Source: Pseudocolwellia sp048296855 (lineage in GTDB: Bacteria > Pseudomonadota > Gammaproteobacteria > Enterobacterales > Alteromonadaceae). Taken from it: a stretch of 64,000 nt of DNA. The notes beneath the pieces were generated by a model. The model ran no database searches and was not told where the DNA came from. It was given only the letters and a program-made list of their open reading frames with translations. The stretch lies in NCBI GenBank assembly GCA_048296855.1, contig CP182631.1. The stretch is one strand, 5' to 3'. Shown in pieces: positions 35,616 to 44,983 of this stretch (positions within the stretch are counted from its first letter, which is position 1; the number at the start of each line of letters is the position of its first letter). The position numbers and the translations under genes are program-made.

Positions 35616-35653
35616 TTTACAAAACCTTCGTCAAGGTGTAAATTGTTAACAAT
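35616..35653 (+). promoter_or_regulatory. Promoter with overlapping ATTGTTAACAAT operator (AHG operon)
   Basis: TTTACA (35616-35621) and TAAATT (35639-35644) are 17 bp apart. The perfect palindrome ATTGTTAACAAT (35642-35653) overlaps the end of the -10 box and the expected start site, a classic repressor position. It lies 30 bp before the cycloisomerase start. Confidence 0.8.
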
Positions 35654-35682
35654 AAACTGTTTTTGTAGTGTTAGGTAGAACT

Positions 35683-36795
35683 ATGGATTTAAATGTGAAT
35701 AAAATTAGCTCCGTAAAAGTTGAATATTATCAAGTACCTCTAGCGGAAGTTTTATCTGATGCTAAACATGGTGATCATACGCATTTCGAATTAATTCTTT
35801 TAAGAGTTATTTGTGAAGATGGATTAGAAGGTGTTGGTTACACATACACTGGAGGTAAAGGTGGTCGTGCCATTTATTCTCTTTTGAATGATGAATTAAA
35901 ACCTTTGTTGTTGGATCAAGACGCTTCTCAAATTGAAAAAATTTGGGATGAAATGGAATGGCATCTACATTATGTAGGTCGTGGCGGTTTAGTCAGTTTT
36001 GCTATGTCTGCTGTCGATATCGCGTTATGGGATGTGCATTGTAAACGTTTAGATAAACCGCTTTGGCAAGTTGCTGGTGGGGCAAGTAATACAACTGCTT
36101 GTTACGCAGGTGGTATTGATTTGAACTTTTCACAAGAAAAATTATTAAGTAACATTCAAGGTTACCTTAACAAAGGCTTTAAAGCCGTAAAGATTAAGGT
36201 AGGTAAAGAAAATTACCTTGAAGACGTTGCACGTGTTGCAGCGGTTAGAGAGCTTATTGGTTCTGATATTGTATTTATGGTAGATGCAAACTACTCACTA
36301 TCGGTAGATCAAGCCATTGTATTTGGTAAAGCGATAGAAAAATACGATATTTCTTGGTTTGAAGAGCCAACAATACCTGACGATTATTTAGGGTTTGCAA
36401 AAATTGCAAACAATATCAATATCCCACTTGCTATGGGTGAAAACTTGCATACAACTCATGAATTTGGTTATGCCATCGCACAAGCTAAGTTGAGCTTTTT
36501 ACAGCCAGATGCTTCAAATATTGGTGGTATTACTGGGTTTTTGAGAGTGGCAAAAATGGCTAAAGACAATAACTTGCCTCTTTGTAGCCATGGTATGCAT
36601 GAATTACATGTGTCTTTGTTAGCTTCTCAAGCTCACTCAGGCTACTTAGAAGTACATTCGTTTCCAATCGATCAATACACAAAACATCCTCTTCAGTTAG
36701 ATGAAAATGGAAGAGCTATTGCTCCAGAAGTTGCAGGAACAGGCGTTGTATTCGACGACGCGCTACTTAGTCAATATTTAATTAAACATTCTTAA
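35683..36795 (+). CDS. 3,6-anhydro-L-galactonate cycloisomerase
   Basis: The protein has 370 residues from the ATG at 35683; a GTG 15 bp upstream is possible but lies nearer the operator. It is an enolase-superfamily cycloisomerase that converts 3,6-anhydro-L-galactonate to 2-keto-3-deoxy-L-galactonate. Characteristic stretches known from the Vibrio enzyme are SDAKHGDHTHFEL, GYTYTGGKGGRA, EWHLHYVGRGG, KIKVGKENYLED, MVDANYSLSVDQA, WFEEPTIPDDY, GENLHTTHEFGYA and CSHGMHELHVS. The gene begins an operon of four genes (gaps of 11, 27 and 4 bp) covering the AHG pathway, with an operator-covered promoter upstream. Confidence 0.92.
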   Translation: MDLNVNKISSVKVEYYQVPLAEVLSDAKHGDHTHFELILLRVICEDGLEGVGYTYTGGKGGRAIYSLLNDELKPLLLDQDASQIEKIWDEMEWHLHYVGRGGLVSFAMSAVDIALWDVHCKRLDKPLWQVAGGASNTTACYAGGIDLNFSQEKLLSNIQGYLNKGFKAVKIKVGKENYLEDVARVAAVRELIGSDIVFMVDANYSLSVDQAIVFGKAIEKYDISWFEEPTIPDDYLGFAKIANNINIPLAMGENLHTTHEFGYAIAQAKLSFLQPDASNIGGITGFLRVAKMAKDNNLPLCSHGMHELHVSLLASQAHSGYLEVHSFPIDQYTKHPLQLDENGRAIAPEVAGTGVVFDDALLSQYLIKHS

Positions 36796-36806
36796 GGGTA
36801 AAAAAA

Positions 36807-37829
36807 ATGGTTGCTGCTCGTTATATAGGTAATAAAGGTTTTGATTTAGTTGCTGGTGAAGAACTAGCGCCTCAAGCTGGTGAAGTACGTTTAAACGTAG
36901 GTTATGTAGGTATCTGTGGTACAGATATGCATATTTATCACGGTGTAATGGATCAACGTGTTTCTATCCCACAAACGATAGGTCACGAAATTTCAGGTGT
37001 TGTTGCTGAAATTGGAGCTGGTGTTACTGGTTTTGCTGTGGGTGAAAAAGTAGTTGTTCGTCCACTTGATTGGTGTGGCGAATGTCCTACGTGTAATGCA
37101 GGACACACCCATATTTGTCAAAACCTTAAATTTATGGGTATAGATACCCCTGGTGCTTTCCAATCAAGCTGGACAGTTAAAGCACGTACATTACATAAAT
37201 TACCTGCTGGTGTTGATTTAAAACAAGGTGCATTAGTTGAACCTTTATCTGTAGCTTGTCATGACGTACGTCGTTCACGTTTAAAAGCGGGCGAAAAAGT
37301 TGTTGTTCTAGGTGGTGGTCCAATTGGTCAATTAGTTGCTGCTGTTGCGAAAAGTGTTGGCGCAGAAGTATTAGTGTCTGAACCTAATGAAAGCCGTCGT
37401 GCATTTGCTGACGAATTAGGTGTTAAATCAGTTAACCCTATTGATCAAGATTTAGCTGCTTACGTTGACGAATGGACAGCAACTAAAGGTGCTGATGTAG
37501 TATTTGAAGTATCAGGCGTTAAACCAGCAATTGATGCAATGACTCAAATAGCAGGGCGTCGTGGTCGTATCGTTATGGTGGCGATTCATAGTACTAAACC
37601 TGAAATTGATTTGTTTCAATTTTTCTGGAAAGAACTTGAGTTACTTGGCGCTCGTGTATACGAAGCCGCAGACTTTGATTGGGCAATTGAATTAATTGCT
37701 TCAGGTCAAATTGATCTCAAGCCATTTATTAGCTCAGTAAGTCCGTTAGCTGAAATTGGTACAGCATTCGCTAGCATGGATGGTAATCCAGAAGGCATGA
37801 AAGCACTTGTTGAATGTAACGCAGAATAG
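36807..37829 (+). CDS. Zinc MDR dehydrogenase, 2-keto-3-deoxy-L-galactonate 5-dehydrogenase-type
   Basis: This 340-residue zinc-binding medium-chain dehydrogenase has the catalytic zinc Cys in GICGTDMHIYHG and His in IGHEISG, the structural zinc loop CGECPTCNAGHTHIC and the NAD loop GGGPIGQLVA. It resembles L-galactonate 5-dehydrogenases and threonine/sorbitol-type dehydrogenases. In the AHG pathway, oxidation at C5 of 2-keto-3-deoxy-L-galactonate gives the 2,5-diketo acid, which the next gene's product can reduce with inverted stereochemistry. Position between the cycloisomerase and the reductase gives good support to this step. Codon use is notably uniform and slightly richer in GC than in flanking genes, suggesting high expression. 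Confidence 0.83.
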   Translation: MVAARYIGNKGFDLVAGEELAPQAGEVRLNVGYVGICGTDMHIYHGVMDQRVSIPQTIGHEISGVVAEIGAGVTGFAVGEKVVVRPLDWCGECPTCNAGHTHICQNLKFMGIDTPGAFQSSWTVKARTLHKLPAGVDLKQGALVEPLSVACHDVRRSRLKAGEKVVVLGGGPIGQLVAAVAKSVGAEVLVSEPNESRRAFADELGVKSVNPIDQDLAAYVDEWTATKGADVVFEVSGVKPAIDAMTQIAGRRGRIVMVAIHSTKPEIDLFQFFWKELELLGARVYEAADFDWAIELIASGQIDLKPFISSVSPLAEIGTAFASMDGNPEGMKALVECNAE

Positions 37830-37856
37830 TTTGATATTAGATACAGGGTTTTAGAA

Positions 37857-38630
37857 ATGAATAACATGTTTGAGAAGTTTAGTTTAGAAGGCAAAGTAGC
37901 CTTAGTTACCGGTTGTAAACGTGGTATTGGTAAAGGTATCGCATTAGGTTTGGCTGAAGCTGGCGCTGACATTATTGGTGTTTCAGCATCGTTAGAACTT
38001 GAAGGTTCTGACGTTGAAAAAGAAGTAAAAGCACTAGGGAAAAACTTTAAAGGTTACCAATGTGATTTTTCTGATCGTGATTCTTTATATGCTTTCATCA
38101 AAGAAGTAAAAGCTGACTTCCCTAAAATTGATATTTTAGTGAACAACGCGGGTACTATTTTACGTGCTCCTGCAGCTGAACATGGCGATGACTTATGGGA
38201 TAAAGTGATTGACGTTAATTTAAACTCACAATTTATTCTTAGCCGTGAAATTGGTAAAGAAATGGTTAATCGTGGTGCAGGTAAAATTATATTTACGGCT
38301 TCTTTATTAACATTCCAAGGCGGTATTACTGTTCCTGGCTATGCAGCAAGTAAAGGCGCTATTGGCCAATTGGTTATGGCTTTGTCTAACGAATGGGCTG
38401 GTAAAGGCGTAAACGTTAATGCTATTGCACCGGGTTATATCAATACAGATAACACGGAAGCACTTCGTGCTGATGCAGAACGTAATGCGGCTATTTTAGG
38501 TCGTATTCCACAAGGTCGTTGGGGTAATCCTGAAGACTTTAAAGGACCAGCAGTATTTTTAGCTTCTGAAGCTGCTAGTTATGTTAACGGCGCTATCTTA
38601 TTGGTAGACGGCGGCTGGATGGGGAGATAA
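37857..38630 (+). CDS. KduD-like SDR, 2,5-diketo-3-deoxy-L-galactonate reductase
   Basis: This 257-residue short-chain dehydrogenase has TGCKRGIGKGIALGL as NAD(P) loop, NNAG, and the Ser-Tyr-Lys site (ASLLTFQGGITVPGYAASKGA). It resembles 2-deoxy-D-gluconate/5-keto-4-deoxyuronate reductase KduD. Here it should reduce 2,5-diketo-3-deoxy-L-galactonate to 2-keto-3-deoxy-D-gluconate, which then enters via KDG kinase and aldolase. The start ATG has ACAGGGTTTTAG upstream. It is followed after 4 bp by the aldehyde dehydrogenase gene. Confidence 0.86.
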   Translation: MNNMFEKFSLEGKVALVTGCKRGIGKGIALGLAEAGADIIGVSASLELEGSDVEKEVKALGKNFKGYQCDFSDRDSLYAFIKEVKADFPKIDILVNNAGTILRAPAAEHGDDLWDKVIDVNLNSQFILSREIGKEMVNRGAGKIIFTASLLTFQGGITVPGYAASKGAIGQLVMALSNEWAGKGVNVNAIAPGYINTDNTEALRADAERNAAILGRIPQGRWGNPEDFKGPAVFLASEAASYVNGAILLVDGGWMGR

Positions 38631-38634
38631 TTCC

Positions 38635-40098
38635 ATGGCTACGCAAAATTTTAAATTTCAAAACAATGTAAACTTTATTAATGGTGAATATATTTCATCG
38701 AAAGTAGACGGTAAAATTGATATTTTAAGTCCGTCTACAGGTGAAGTGATTGGCGCTATTCCAAAAGGTTGTGCTGAAGATGCACAACACGCGCTAGAAT
38801 TAGCTGATGCTGCTCAAAAAAAATGGGCTAAATTAACTGCACGCACACGTCAAAGTATTCTTCGTAACTTTGCGAATAAAATTCGTGAAAATAAAGATAT
38901 TCTTGCGCCGATGTTAGTGGCTGAACAAGGTAAATTATTATCTGTTGCTCAAATGGAAGTAGACGTTACGGCTACATTCATTGATTACGCTTGTGATCAT
39001 GCGTTAACCATTGAAGGTGATATTCTTCCTTCAGACAACGAAGATGAAAAAATTTACATTCACAAAGTACCACGTGGTGTTGTAGTAGGTATTACAGCTT
39101 GGAATTTCCCGTTAGCATTGGCTGGCCGTAAAATTGGTCCTGCGTTAATAACAGGTAATACTATTGTATTAAAACCAACTCAAGAAACGCCTTTAGCAAC
39201 AACCGAATTAGGTCGTATTGCTAACGAAGCAGGTATTCCTGCTGGTGTACTTAACGTGATTAATGGTTCTGGTTCAGTTGTTGGTCAAGCATTGTGTGAA
39301 AGCCCAATCACTAAAATGATCACTATGACAGGGTCTACTGCTGCAGGTAAGCAAATCTACAAAACATCAGCTGAATATATGACTCCGGTTATGTTAGAGC
39401 TAGGTGGTAAAGCGCCTATGGTTGTAATGGAAGATGCTGATTTAGATGCAGCGGTTGAAGGTGCTCTTTGGGGACGTTTTGCTAACTGTGGTCAGGTTTG
39501 TACTTGTGTTGAACGCTTATATGTTCAAGAAAGTGTGTATGAAAAATTCATGGATAAATTTTTACCGGCTGTTAAAGCGTTAAGAGTTGGTGACCCTATG
39601 AACCCTGATACACAAATGGGACCAAAATGTAACCAACGTGAAATTGAAAACATTGATCATATTGTACAAGAAAGTATCAAACAAGGTGCTACTGTTGCGA
39701 CCGGTGGTAAAACTGCAACGGTAACTGGCTATGAAGGTGGTTGTTGGTATGAACCTACCTTGTTAGTTGATGTGGCACAAGACAATATTGCTGTGCACGA
39801 AGAAACCTTTGGCCCTGTTTTACCTATTATTAAAGTAAAAGATATGGACCAAGCAATCGAATTCTGTAACGACAGTATTTATGGTTTAAGTGCTTATATT
39901 TATACGAAAAATTTCTTCGATATTAACAAAGCAATCAACGAATTAGAAGTTGGTGAAGTATATGTTAATCGCGGAATGGGTGAACAACATCAAGGCTTCC
40001 ACAATGGTTGGAAACAAAGTGGTTTTGGTGGCGAAGACGGTAAATTTGGTCTTGAGCAATACCTAGAGAAGAAAACAGTATACATGGTAGAAAAATAG
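38635..40098 (+). CDS. 3,6-anhydro-L-galactose dehydrogenase (aldehyde dehydrogenase)
   Basis: This 487-residue aldehyde dehydrogenase has the nucleotide and active-site motifs TAWNFPLALAGRKIGPALITGN, LELGGKAPM and catalytic Cys in NCGQVCTCVERLY. The C-terminal GEVYVNRGMGEQHQGFHNGWKQSG agrees with the known Vibrio AHG dehydrogenase, which oxidises L-AHG to 3,6-anhydro-L-galactonate. It is the last gene of the cycloisomerase operon; a terminator follows at 40152. Its paralogue at 33077 lacks the QHQGFHNG stretch. The enzyme is cytoplasmic, in keeping with cytoplasmic GH117 that releases AHG. Confidence 0.88.
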   Translation: MATQNFKFQNNVNFINGEYISSKVDGKIDILSPSTGEVIGAIPKGCAEDAQHALELADAAQKKWAKLTARTRQSILRNFANKIRENKDILAPMLVAEQGKLLSVAQMEVDVTATFIDYACDHALTIEGDILPSDNEDEKIYIHKVPRGVVVGITAWNFPLALAGRKIGPALITGNTIVLKPTQETPLATTELGRIANEAGIPAGVLNVINGSGSVVGQALCESPITKMITMTGSTAAGKQIYKTSAEYMTPVMLELGGKAPMVVMEDADLDAAVEGALWGRFANCGQVCTCVERLYVQESVYEKFMDKFLPAVKALRVGDPMNPDTQMGPKCNQREIENIDHIVQESIKQGATVATGGKTATVTGYEGGCWYEPTLLVDVAQDNIAVHEETFGPVLPIIKVKDMDQAIEFCNDSIYGLSAYIYTKNFFDINKAINELEVGEVYVNRGMGEQHQGFHNGWKQSGFGGEDGKFGLEQYLEKKTVYMVEK

Positions 40099-40151
40099 TT
40101 AAGTTTTTACATTTTTATATTTTTACATAACTCCCCCCTGTGTGAAAATTG

Positions 40152-40184
40152 ACCCTTAATAGTTTTTATTAAGGGTTTTTTTTA
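40152..40184 (+). terminator. Terminator of the AHG operon
   Basis: ACCCTTAAT / ATTAAGGGT with a 7-nt loop and eight T residues lies about 55 bp after the stop. Confidence 0.9.
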
Positions 40185-40380
40185 TCCAAAAAACAATGTT
40201 TTTTATCCGTGAATTAGAGGTTTTATATACTGAAATAAAATATGTTTTTTAATTAAAATTTTTAATAAATAATTTATAAAAAAATATTGTTAATCTTCTT
40301 TATATTCAATTATTTACGTATTTTTATATAGCAAGTTTTTATTGTTGGTAATCTTTATTTTACTTTGGTTTTATAACAAG

Positions 40381-40418
40381 TTGACCAGTACCAATTCTAA
40401 TGATAGATTGTTAACAAT
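40381..40418 (+). promoter_or_regulatory. Promoter with overlapping ATTGTTAACAAT operator (TonB receptor 2 operon)
   Basis: TTGACC (40381-40386) and TAGATT (40404-40409) are 17 bp apart. The perfect palindrome ATTGTTAACAAT (40407-40418) overlaps the end of the -10 box and the start site, exactly as at the AHG operon promoter. The rest of the 40185-40474 gap is AT-rich and empty. Confidence 0.8.
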
Positions 40419-40474
40419 TAAATAATTATTGTGTATTATTTGATTACAAAAAAACAAACTAAAGGGGAAGTCAA

Positions 40475-43255
40475 ATGAAACAAAGTCAATTTAAATTAAA
40501 TTCGATTTTTGCAGCAATGTTAGTTGCTAGCAGTGGTCAAGTCTTTGCTGAAGAGGCAAAAACGGATACAAGCGAAGTTGAAGTTATTCAAGTTACTGGT
40601 ATTTTTAGTTCTTTAAGTAAATCTACAGCACTTAAACGAGATGCGTCAGGTGTTGTTGATGGTATTTCAGCGGAAGATATCGGCAAGTTTCCAGATACTA
40701 ACTTAGCTGAATCGTTACAACGCATTACAGGTGTTTCAATAGACCGCTCAAATAATGAAGGTAACCAAGTTACGGTTCGTGGTTTTGGACCTAGCTTTAA
40801 CCTAGTTACCTTAAATGGTCGTCAAATGCCTAATTCATCTGCACTGGCATCAGAAGGCATTACACGTAGCTTTAACTTCAAAGAAATTGGTGCAGAAACC
40901 GTTTCTGCTGTTGAAGTTTATAAAACAGGTCGTGCCGATCTCAATTCGGGTGGTATTGGTGCTACGATTAATATTAAATCAGCTAAGCCTTTCGATTATG
41001 ACGGCTTTAAAGCAATAGCTAGTGCAAAAGGTATTATTGATACTAGTGTTGATACAGGGAGTACCGTCACACCAGAAGTTTCAGGGATGATTAGTAATAC
41101 ATTTATGGATGACACTTTTGGTGTTTTATTAGCTCTTTCTCATTCTGCTCGTGATAGCCATTCTGATCGTATAGGGACACAAGGCGGATGGGCTACTGGA
41201 TACCCAGGGCAAGCAAACCCAGGTACTGCTAATATTGATACATCAAAAAATCCTGATTTAAATACTTGGAGAGTGCCAACAGTTGATGTTGATGATCGAG
41301 ATACAGAACGTGAACGCCAAAATGCTCAATTAGTATTACAATTTGCACCTACTGATAATCTTATTATTAGTACTGATTATGTACTTTCTCGTTTAGATGA
41401 TAAAAGTACTATGAATCGTACAAGTTTTTGGTTTGATAATGTTGAAACGGGTAATGCTGATGCCAATGGTACAATTATTAATCCAAGTAGACAAAACGAT
41501 GAGTTAAACTTCTGGGCATGGGAATATCAATATGAAACTGAAAATGATTCTGTTGGAATTAATATAGATTGGCAAGCAACTGACTCTCTTTCATTTACAA
41601 TTGATGCTCATAATTCTACATCGCATGCAAATCCAGGTGCGCTTCCTGCAGAAAGAATCGCTAATTTGAAAAACCCATTTGGTGCTGCTGCGCCTGTAAC
41701 TATAAGTGCTGATTTTTCTGGAGATATTCCAACGGTGTCTTATGATGACTCAGGGTTTGCTGCGGCAGGTCTAACAGGTGGAGCATTTGATAAGGCTAAT
41801 ATTGAAGGTGATTTATATCAAGAACGTGGTTTTGAAATTGAAAATAATATTAAACAAATTCAAATTGATGGCCGTTGGGAAAACATGGGCGACGGTGATT
41901 TAACCGCGATTAATTTTGGTATTTCAAATACGGTTTATAAAGTAGATACAATTGATATTTACGGTGCTAACTTTGGTTTAGGTGGCGGTGCATTGGATAT
42001 TAGTGATTTAGATCTAACATTCGTACCTGGTGAAATTGGTTTTGATCAACTTTCACGATATAGCGCCGATCAATTCTTAGATTTAGTTGAAGCGCAAGGT
42101 TTACTTAATGAAGAATCAAAAGATATTAATGGTATAGAAGAAGATACTGATGCTATTTATATTTCATTTGATATTGCGACAGAATTTAATGATATGCCAT
42201 TTAATGCGAATTTAGGTTTGCGTCATGAAACAACAAATGTAAGTTCATATTCTGTTATTCAACCTGTAGTAGGATTGAATTGGATAACACCACTTGAAAT
42301 GTCGAAAATTTTATCTCCTACGACAGAGGCTAGTGAATTAAAAGGTAAGTATAGTCACTATTTACCTAGTTTAAACTTAAGTTTAGAAATTCAAAAAGAT
42401 CTTGTAGCGCGTGTTTCATACAGTAATACAATTTCTCGAAGCAGTATTGATGCTATGTTTCCTGCAACTTCTTTGGATAATCATTTTTCTACAGGACCAT
42501 TTAGAGCAAGCCAAGGTAATCCTAACTTATTGCCTTACGAAGCTAAAAACTTAGATCTTTCGTTAGAGTGGTATTATGGAGAAGGTAGTTATGTTTCTAT
42601 TGGGCATTTCCGTAAAGAAGTAGATAACTTCATTGCTAATGGTGAAGAAGAACGTATCATTGAAGGACCAGATGGTCCTATTACTAATCCAAGTATAAAT
42701 CCAAGAGGTATTTGTCCATCAGGAAGTGTAGCTTTGCCTAACCCTGATTGTGTATCTCAACCTACAGATCCAGCAATTATTTGGACTGTAACAACGCCTG
42801 TGAATCAAGATGAAACAGAAGTGAATGGTTGGGAATTTAACATTCAACATATGTTTGGAGATTCAGGTTTTGGTGGTATTGTTAACTATACAGTAGTAAA
42901 TAGTAGTGATGAATACAACCCTTACAGTTTAAGTAATGATTTTGCATTAACAGGGCTGAGTGATTCAGCGAATGTCGTTGCATTTTATGAAAAAGATGCT
43001 ATTTCATTCCGAGTTGCTTATAACTGGCGTGATGACTTCTTGCTTCAAGGTGGTACTTCTCCAACGTTTACTGAAGCTTATTCGCAAGTTGATATTAATG
43101 CTAGCTACGATATTAATGATACGGTTTCTGTATTTGTTGAAGGTATCAATATTACTGAAGAAACAACACGACGTTATAGCCGTTTTTCTCGTCAACTTGT
43201 TGATTTTGAAGAATATGGTGCACGTTATAATGTAGGCGTTAGAGCTAAATTTTAA
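40475..43255 (+). CDS. TonB-dependent outer-membrane receptor 2
   Basis: This 926-residue receptor is a paralogue of the one at 19333. The signal peptide is cleaved around VFA in the first 26 residues. The plug includes SGVVDGISAEDIGKFPDTN and VRGFGPSFNLVTLNGR, and the barrel ends RAKF. It is expected to import agar oligosaccharides such as neoagarobiose. The AAAGGGGAAG ribosome-binding site is strong. Unlike receptor 1 its promoter carries the AHG-regulon operator, so it is the likely main neoagaro-oligosaccharide importer. A terminator lies after the gene, then halogenase 2 and sapC-like genes follow. Confidence 0.93.
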   Translation: MKQSQFKLNSIFAAMLVASSGQVFAEEAKTDTSEVEVIQVTGIFSSLSKSTALKRDASGVVDGISAEDIGKFPDTNLAESLQRITGVSIDRSNNEGNQVTVRGFGPSFNLVTLNGRQMPNSSALASEGITRSFNFKEIGAETVSAVEVYKTGRADLNSGGIGATINIKSAKPFDYDGFKAIASAKGIIDTSVDTGSTVTPEVSGMISNTFMDDTFGVLLALSHSARDSHSDRIGTQGGWATGYPGQANPGTANIDTSKNPDLNTWRVPTVDVDDRDTERERQNAQLVLQFAPTDNLIISTDYVLSRLDDKSTMNRTSFWFDNVETGNADANGTIINPSRQNDELNFWAWEYQYETENDSVGINIDWQATDSLSFTIDAHNSTSHANPGALPAERIANLKNPFGAAAPVTISADFSGDIPTVSYDDSGFAAAGLTGGAFDKANIEGDLYQERGFEIENNIKQIQIDGRWENMGDGDLTAINFGISNTVYKVDTIDIYGANFGLGGGALDISDLDLTFVPGEIGFDQLSRYSADQFLDLVEAQGLLNEESKDINGIEEDTDAIYISFDIATEFNDMPFNANLGLRHETTNVSSYSVIQPVVGLNWITPLEMSKILSPTTEASELKGKYSHYLPSLNLSLEIQKDLVARVSYSNTISRSSIDAMFPATSLDNHFSTGPFRASQGNPNLLPYEAKNLDLSLEWYYGEGSYVSIGHFRKEVDNFIANGEEERIIEGPDGPITNPSINPRGICPSGSVALPNPDCVSQPTDPAIIWTVTTPVNQDETEVNGWEFNIQHMFGDSGFGGIVNYTVVNSSDEYNPYSLSNDFALTGLSDSANVVAFYEKDAISFRVAYNWRDDFLLQGGTSPTFTEAYSQVDINASYDINDTVSVFVEGINITEETTRRYSRFSRQLVDFEEYGARYNVGVRAKF

Positions 43256-43344
43256 CGAATACACTGATTGTTCATATGTACTCGTTATTATATGAAGTAC
43301 TAATCAGTATTAGTATGTATTTTATTTAATTGAGTATAATGGGA

Positions 43345-43377
43345 GGGGAACACCATATTTTGGGGTTCCCCTTTTTT
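43345..43377 (+). terminator. Terminator-like hairpin between receptor 2 and halogenase 2
   Basis: GGGGAAC / GTTCCCC with six T residues lies 38 bp before the halogenase start at 43415. It parallels the hairpin at 22275 and probably lowers downstream expression. Confidence 0.82.
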
Positions 43378-43414
43378 GCTTTATAAATATCCTTTAAATG
43401 TAGAGGTCTTTAAT

Positions 43415-44968
43415 ATGACTAAACATATAAAAAATATCGTAATTGTTGGAGGAGGCACTGCAGGTTGGATAACTGCAGGTATTTTAGCTTCAACACTCAA
43501 AAAAGAAGTAGATTCGGGCTTTTCTATTACATTAATTGAATCTCCTGATATCCCTATTGTTGGTGTTGGTGAAGGTACTTGGCCAACGATGCGTAATACT
43601 TTAAAAAATATGGGAATACGAGAAACTGATTTTATTAAAGAATGTAATGTGTCATTCAAACAAGGTGCTAAGTTTTCTCAATGGGTTACGGGAGCTAAAG
43701 ATGACTTTTATTATCATCCGCTTGTGTTACCCCAAGGTTACGATTCAATTAACTTAGCTAAACATTGGAAAAATAATAATGACGAACAATCATTTTCAAA
43801 TACAGTTTGTTATCAAGAAGCTATCTGTGAGTTAGGATTAGCCCCCAAACAAATGATAACGGCTGAATATGCAGCAGTTGCCAATTATGCTTATCATTTA
43901 GATGCTGGTGTTTTTTCTGAATTTTTGAAAAAGCATTGTATTAATACCTTAGGTGTTAACTATGTTTCAGCGAATGTTGTTAAGGTTAATTCAGATAATA
44001 ACGGCGATATTTCCTCATTAACAACGTCTTTAGATACAGAGTTAGTAGGCGATTTTTTTATTGATTGTACGGGGTTTAAATCCCTCCTTTTAGGTGAACA
44101 CTTTAACGTTCCTTTTGTTTCTTGTCGTGATACTTTATTTGCTGATACGGCACTTGCAGTGCAAGTACCTTATGAAGATCAAAATAGTCCAATAGTTTCA
44201 CATACACTTTCTACAGCACAATCAGCAGGTTGGATATGGGATATAGGTTTATCTACTCGTCGTGGTGTTGGCCATGTTTATTCAAGTCGTTATATTAGTG
44301 ATGATAAAGCTCATCAAGAATTACTCAATTATCTTAACCTTTCTTCGGTAGAAGCTGAAAAACTATCTTTTAGAAAAATAGCTTTTAATCCTGGCCATAG
44401 AGAAAAATTTTGGGAAAAAAACTGTGTCGCTATCGGTTTATCTGCAGGCTTTTTAGAGCCGCTTGAAGCGTCTGCTTTGTTATTAGTAGAAATATCTGCG
44501 CAAATGATTGCTGATAAGTTTCCAACGAATAGAACTACAATGGATATAGCCGCTAAGCGTTTTAATACAACTTTTAGTTACCGTTGGGAGCGCATCATAG
44601 ATTTTTTAAAACTACATTATTGTTTAAATAAAAGAACGGATAGCCAGTTTTGGATTGATCACCGAGACCCAAATACACTTTCTGATTATTTAAAAGAACA
44701 GTTATTATTATGGCAATATCAAGAACCTAGCGATACTGATTTTGAACAATCGTTAGAGGTTTTCCCTGCCGCAAGTTATCAATATATTTTATACGGTATG
44801 GGATTTAATACAGAACCGAACCCTTTCGGTATTTCAGAGCAAAGCCAGCAAGTTGCAGCAGAACATTTTCAACAAGTTGCTATGCAAACTAAAGAATATA
44901 CAAGCACATTGAAAACAAATCGCGAATTGCTAAATAAAATATACCAATATGGCTTACAGCGCGTATAA
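43415..44968 (+). CDS. Flavin-dependent tryptophan halogenase-like protein 2
   Basis: The protein has 517 residues from the ATG at 43415, next to TAGAGGTC; a frame from 43376 would begin at the terminator T-run. It is a paralogue of the protein at 22324: FAD motif IVIVGGGTAGWITAG, GVGEGTWPTMRNTLKNMG, a Lys in VSFKQGAKF, and again WIWDIG in place of the halogenase motif WxWxIP. It lies 16 bp before a SapC gene and after a TonB receptor, a grouping seen repeatedly in marine gammaproteobacteria. Substrate and even halogenating activity are unknown; a role in modifying or recycling a receptor-linked metabolite is possible. Confidence 0.85.
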   Translation: MTKHIKNIVIVGGGTAGWITAGILASTLKKEVDSGFSITLIESPDIPIVGVGEGTWPTMRNTLKNMGIRETDFIKECNVSFKQGAKFSQWVTGAKDDFYYHPLVLPQGYDSINLAKHWKNNNDEQSFSNTVCYQEAICELGLAPKQMITAEYAAVANYAYHLDAGVFSEFLKKHCINTLGVNYVSANVVKVNSDNNGDISSLTTSLDTELVGDFFIDCTGFKSLLLGEHFNVPFVSCRDTLFADTALAVQVPYEDQNSPIVSHTLSTAQSAGWIWDIGLSTRRGVGHVYSSRYISDDKAHQELLNYLNLSSVEAEKLSFRKIAFNPGHREKFWEKNCVAIGLSAGFLEPLEASALLLVEISAQMIADKFPTNRTTMDIAAKRFNTTFSYRWERIIDFLKLHYCLNKRTDSQFWIDHRDPNTLSDYLKEQLLLWQYQEPSDTDFEQSLEVFPAASYQYILYGMGFNTEPNPFGISEQSQQVAAEHFQQVAMQTKEYTSTLKTNRELLNKIYQYGLQRV

Positions 44969-44983
44969 AAATAGGATAGATAT

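Noticed and set aside
35668..35682. GTG start for AHG-acid cycloisomerase
   Set aside because: It lies closer to the operator, has no better ribosome-binding site, and the ATG at 35683 gives the expected N-terminus. It cannot be ruled out.
43376..43414. Longer start for halogenase 2
   Set aside because: It begins inside the T-run of a terminator; the ATG at 43415 matches the paralogue.
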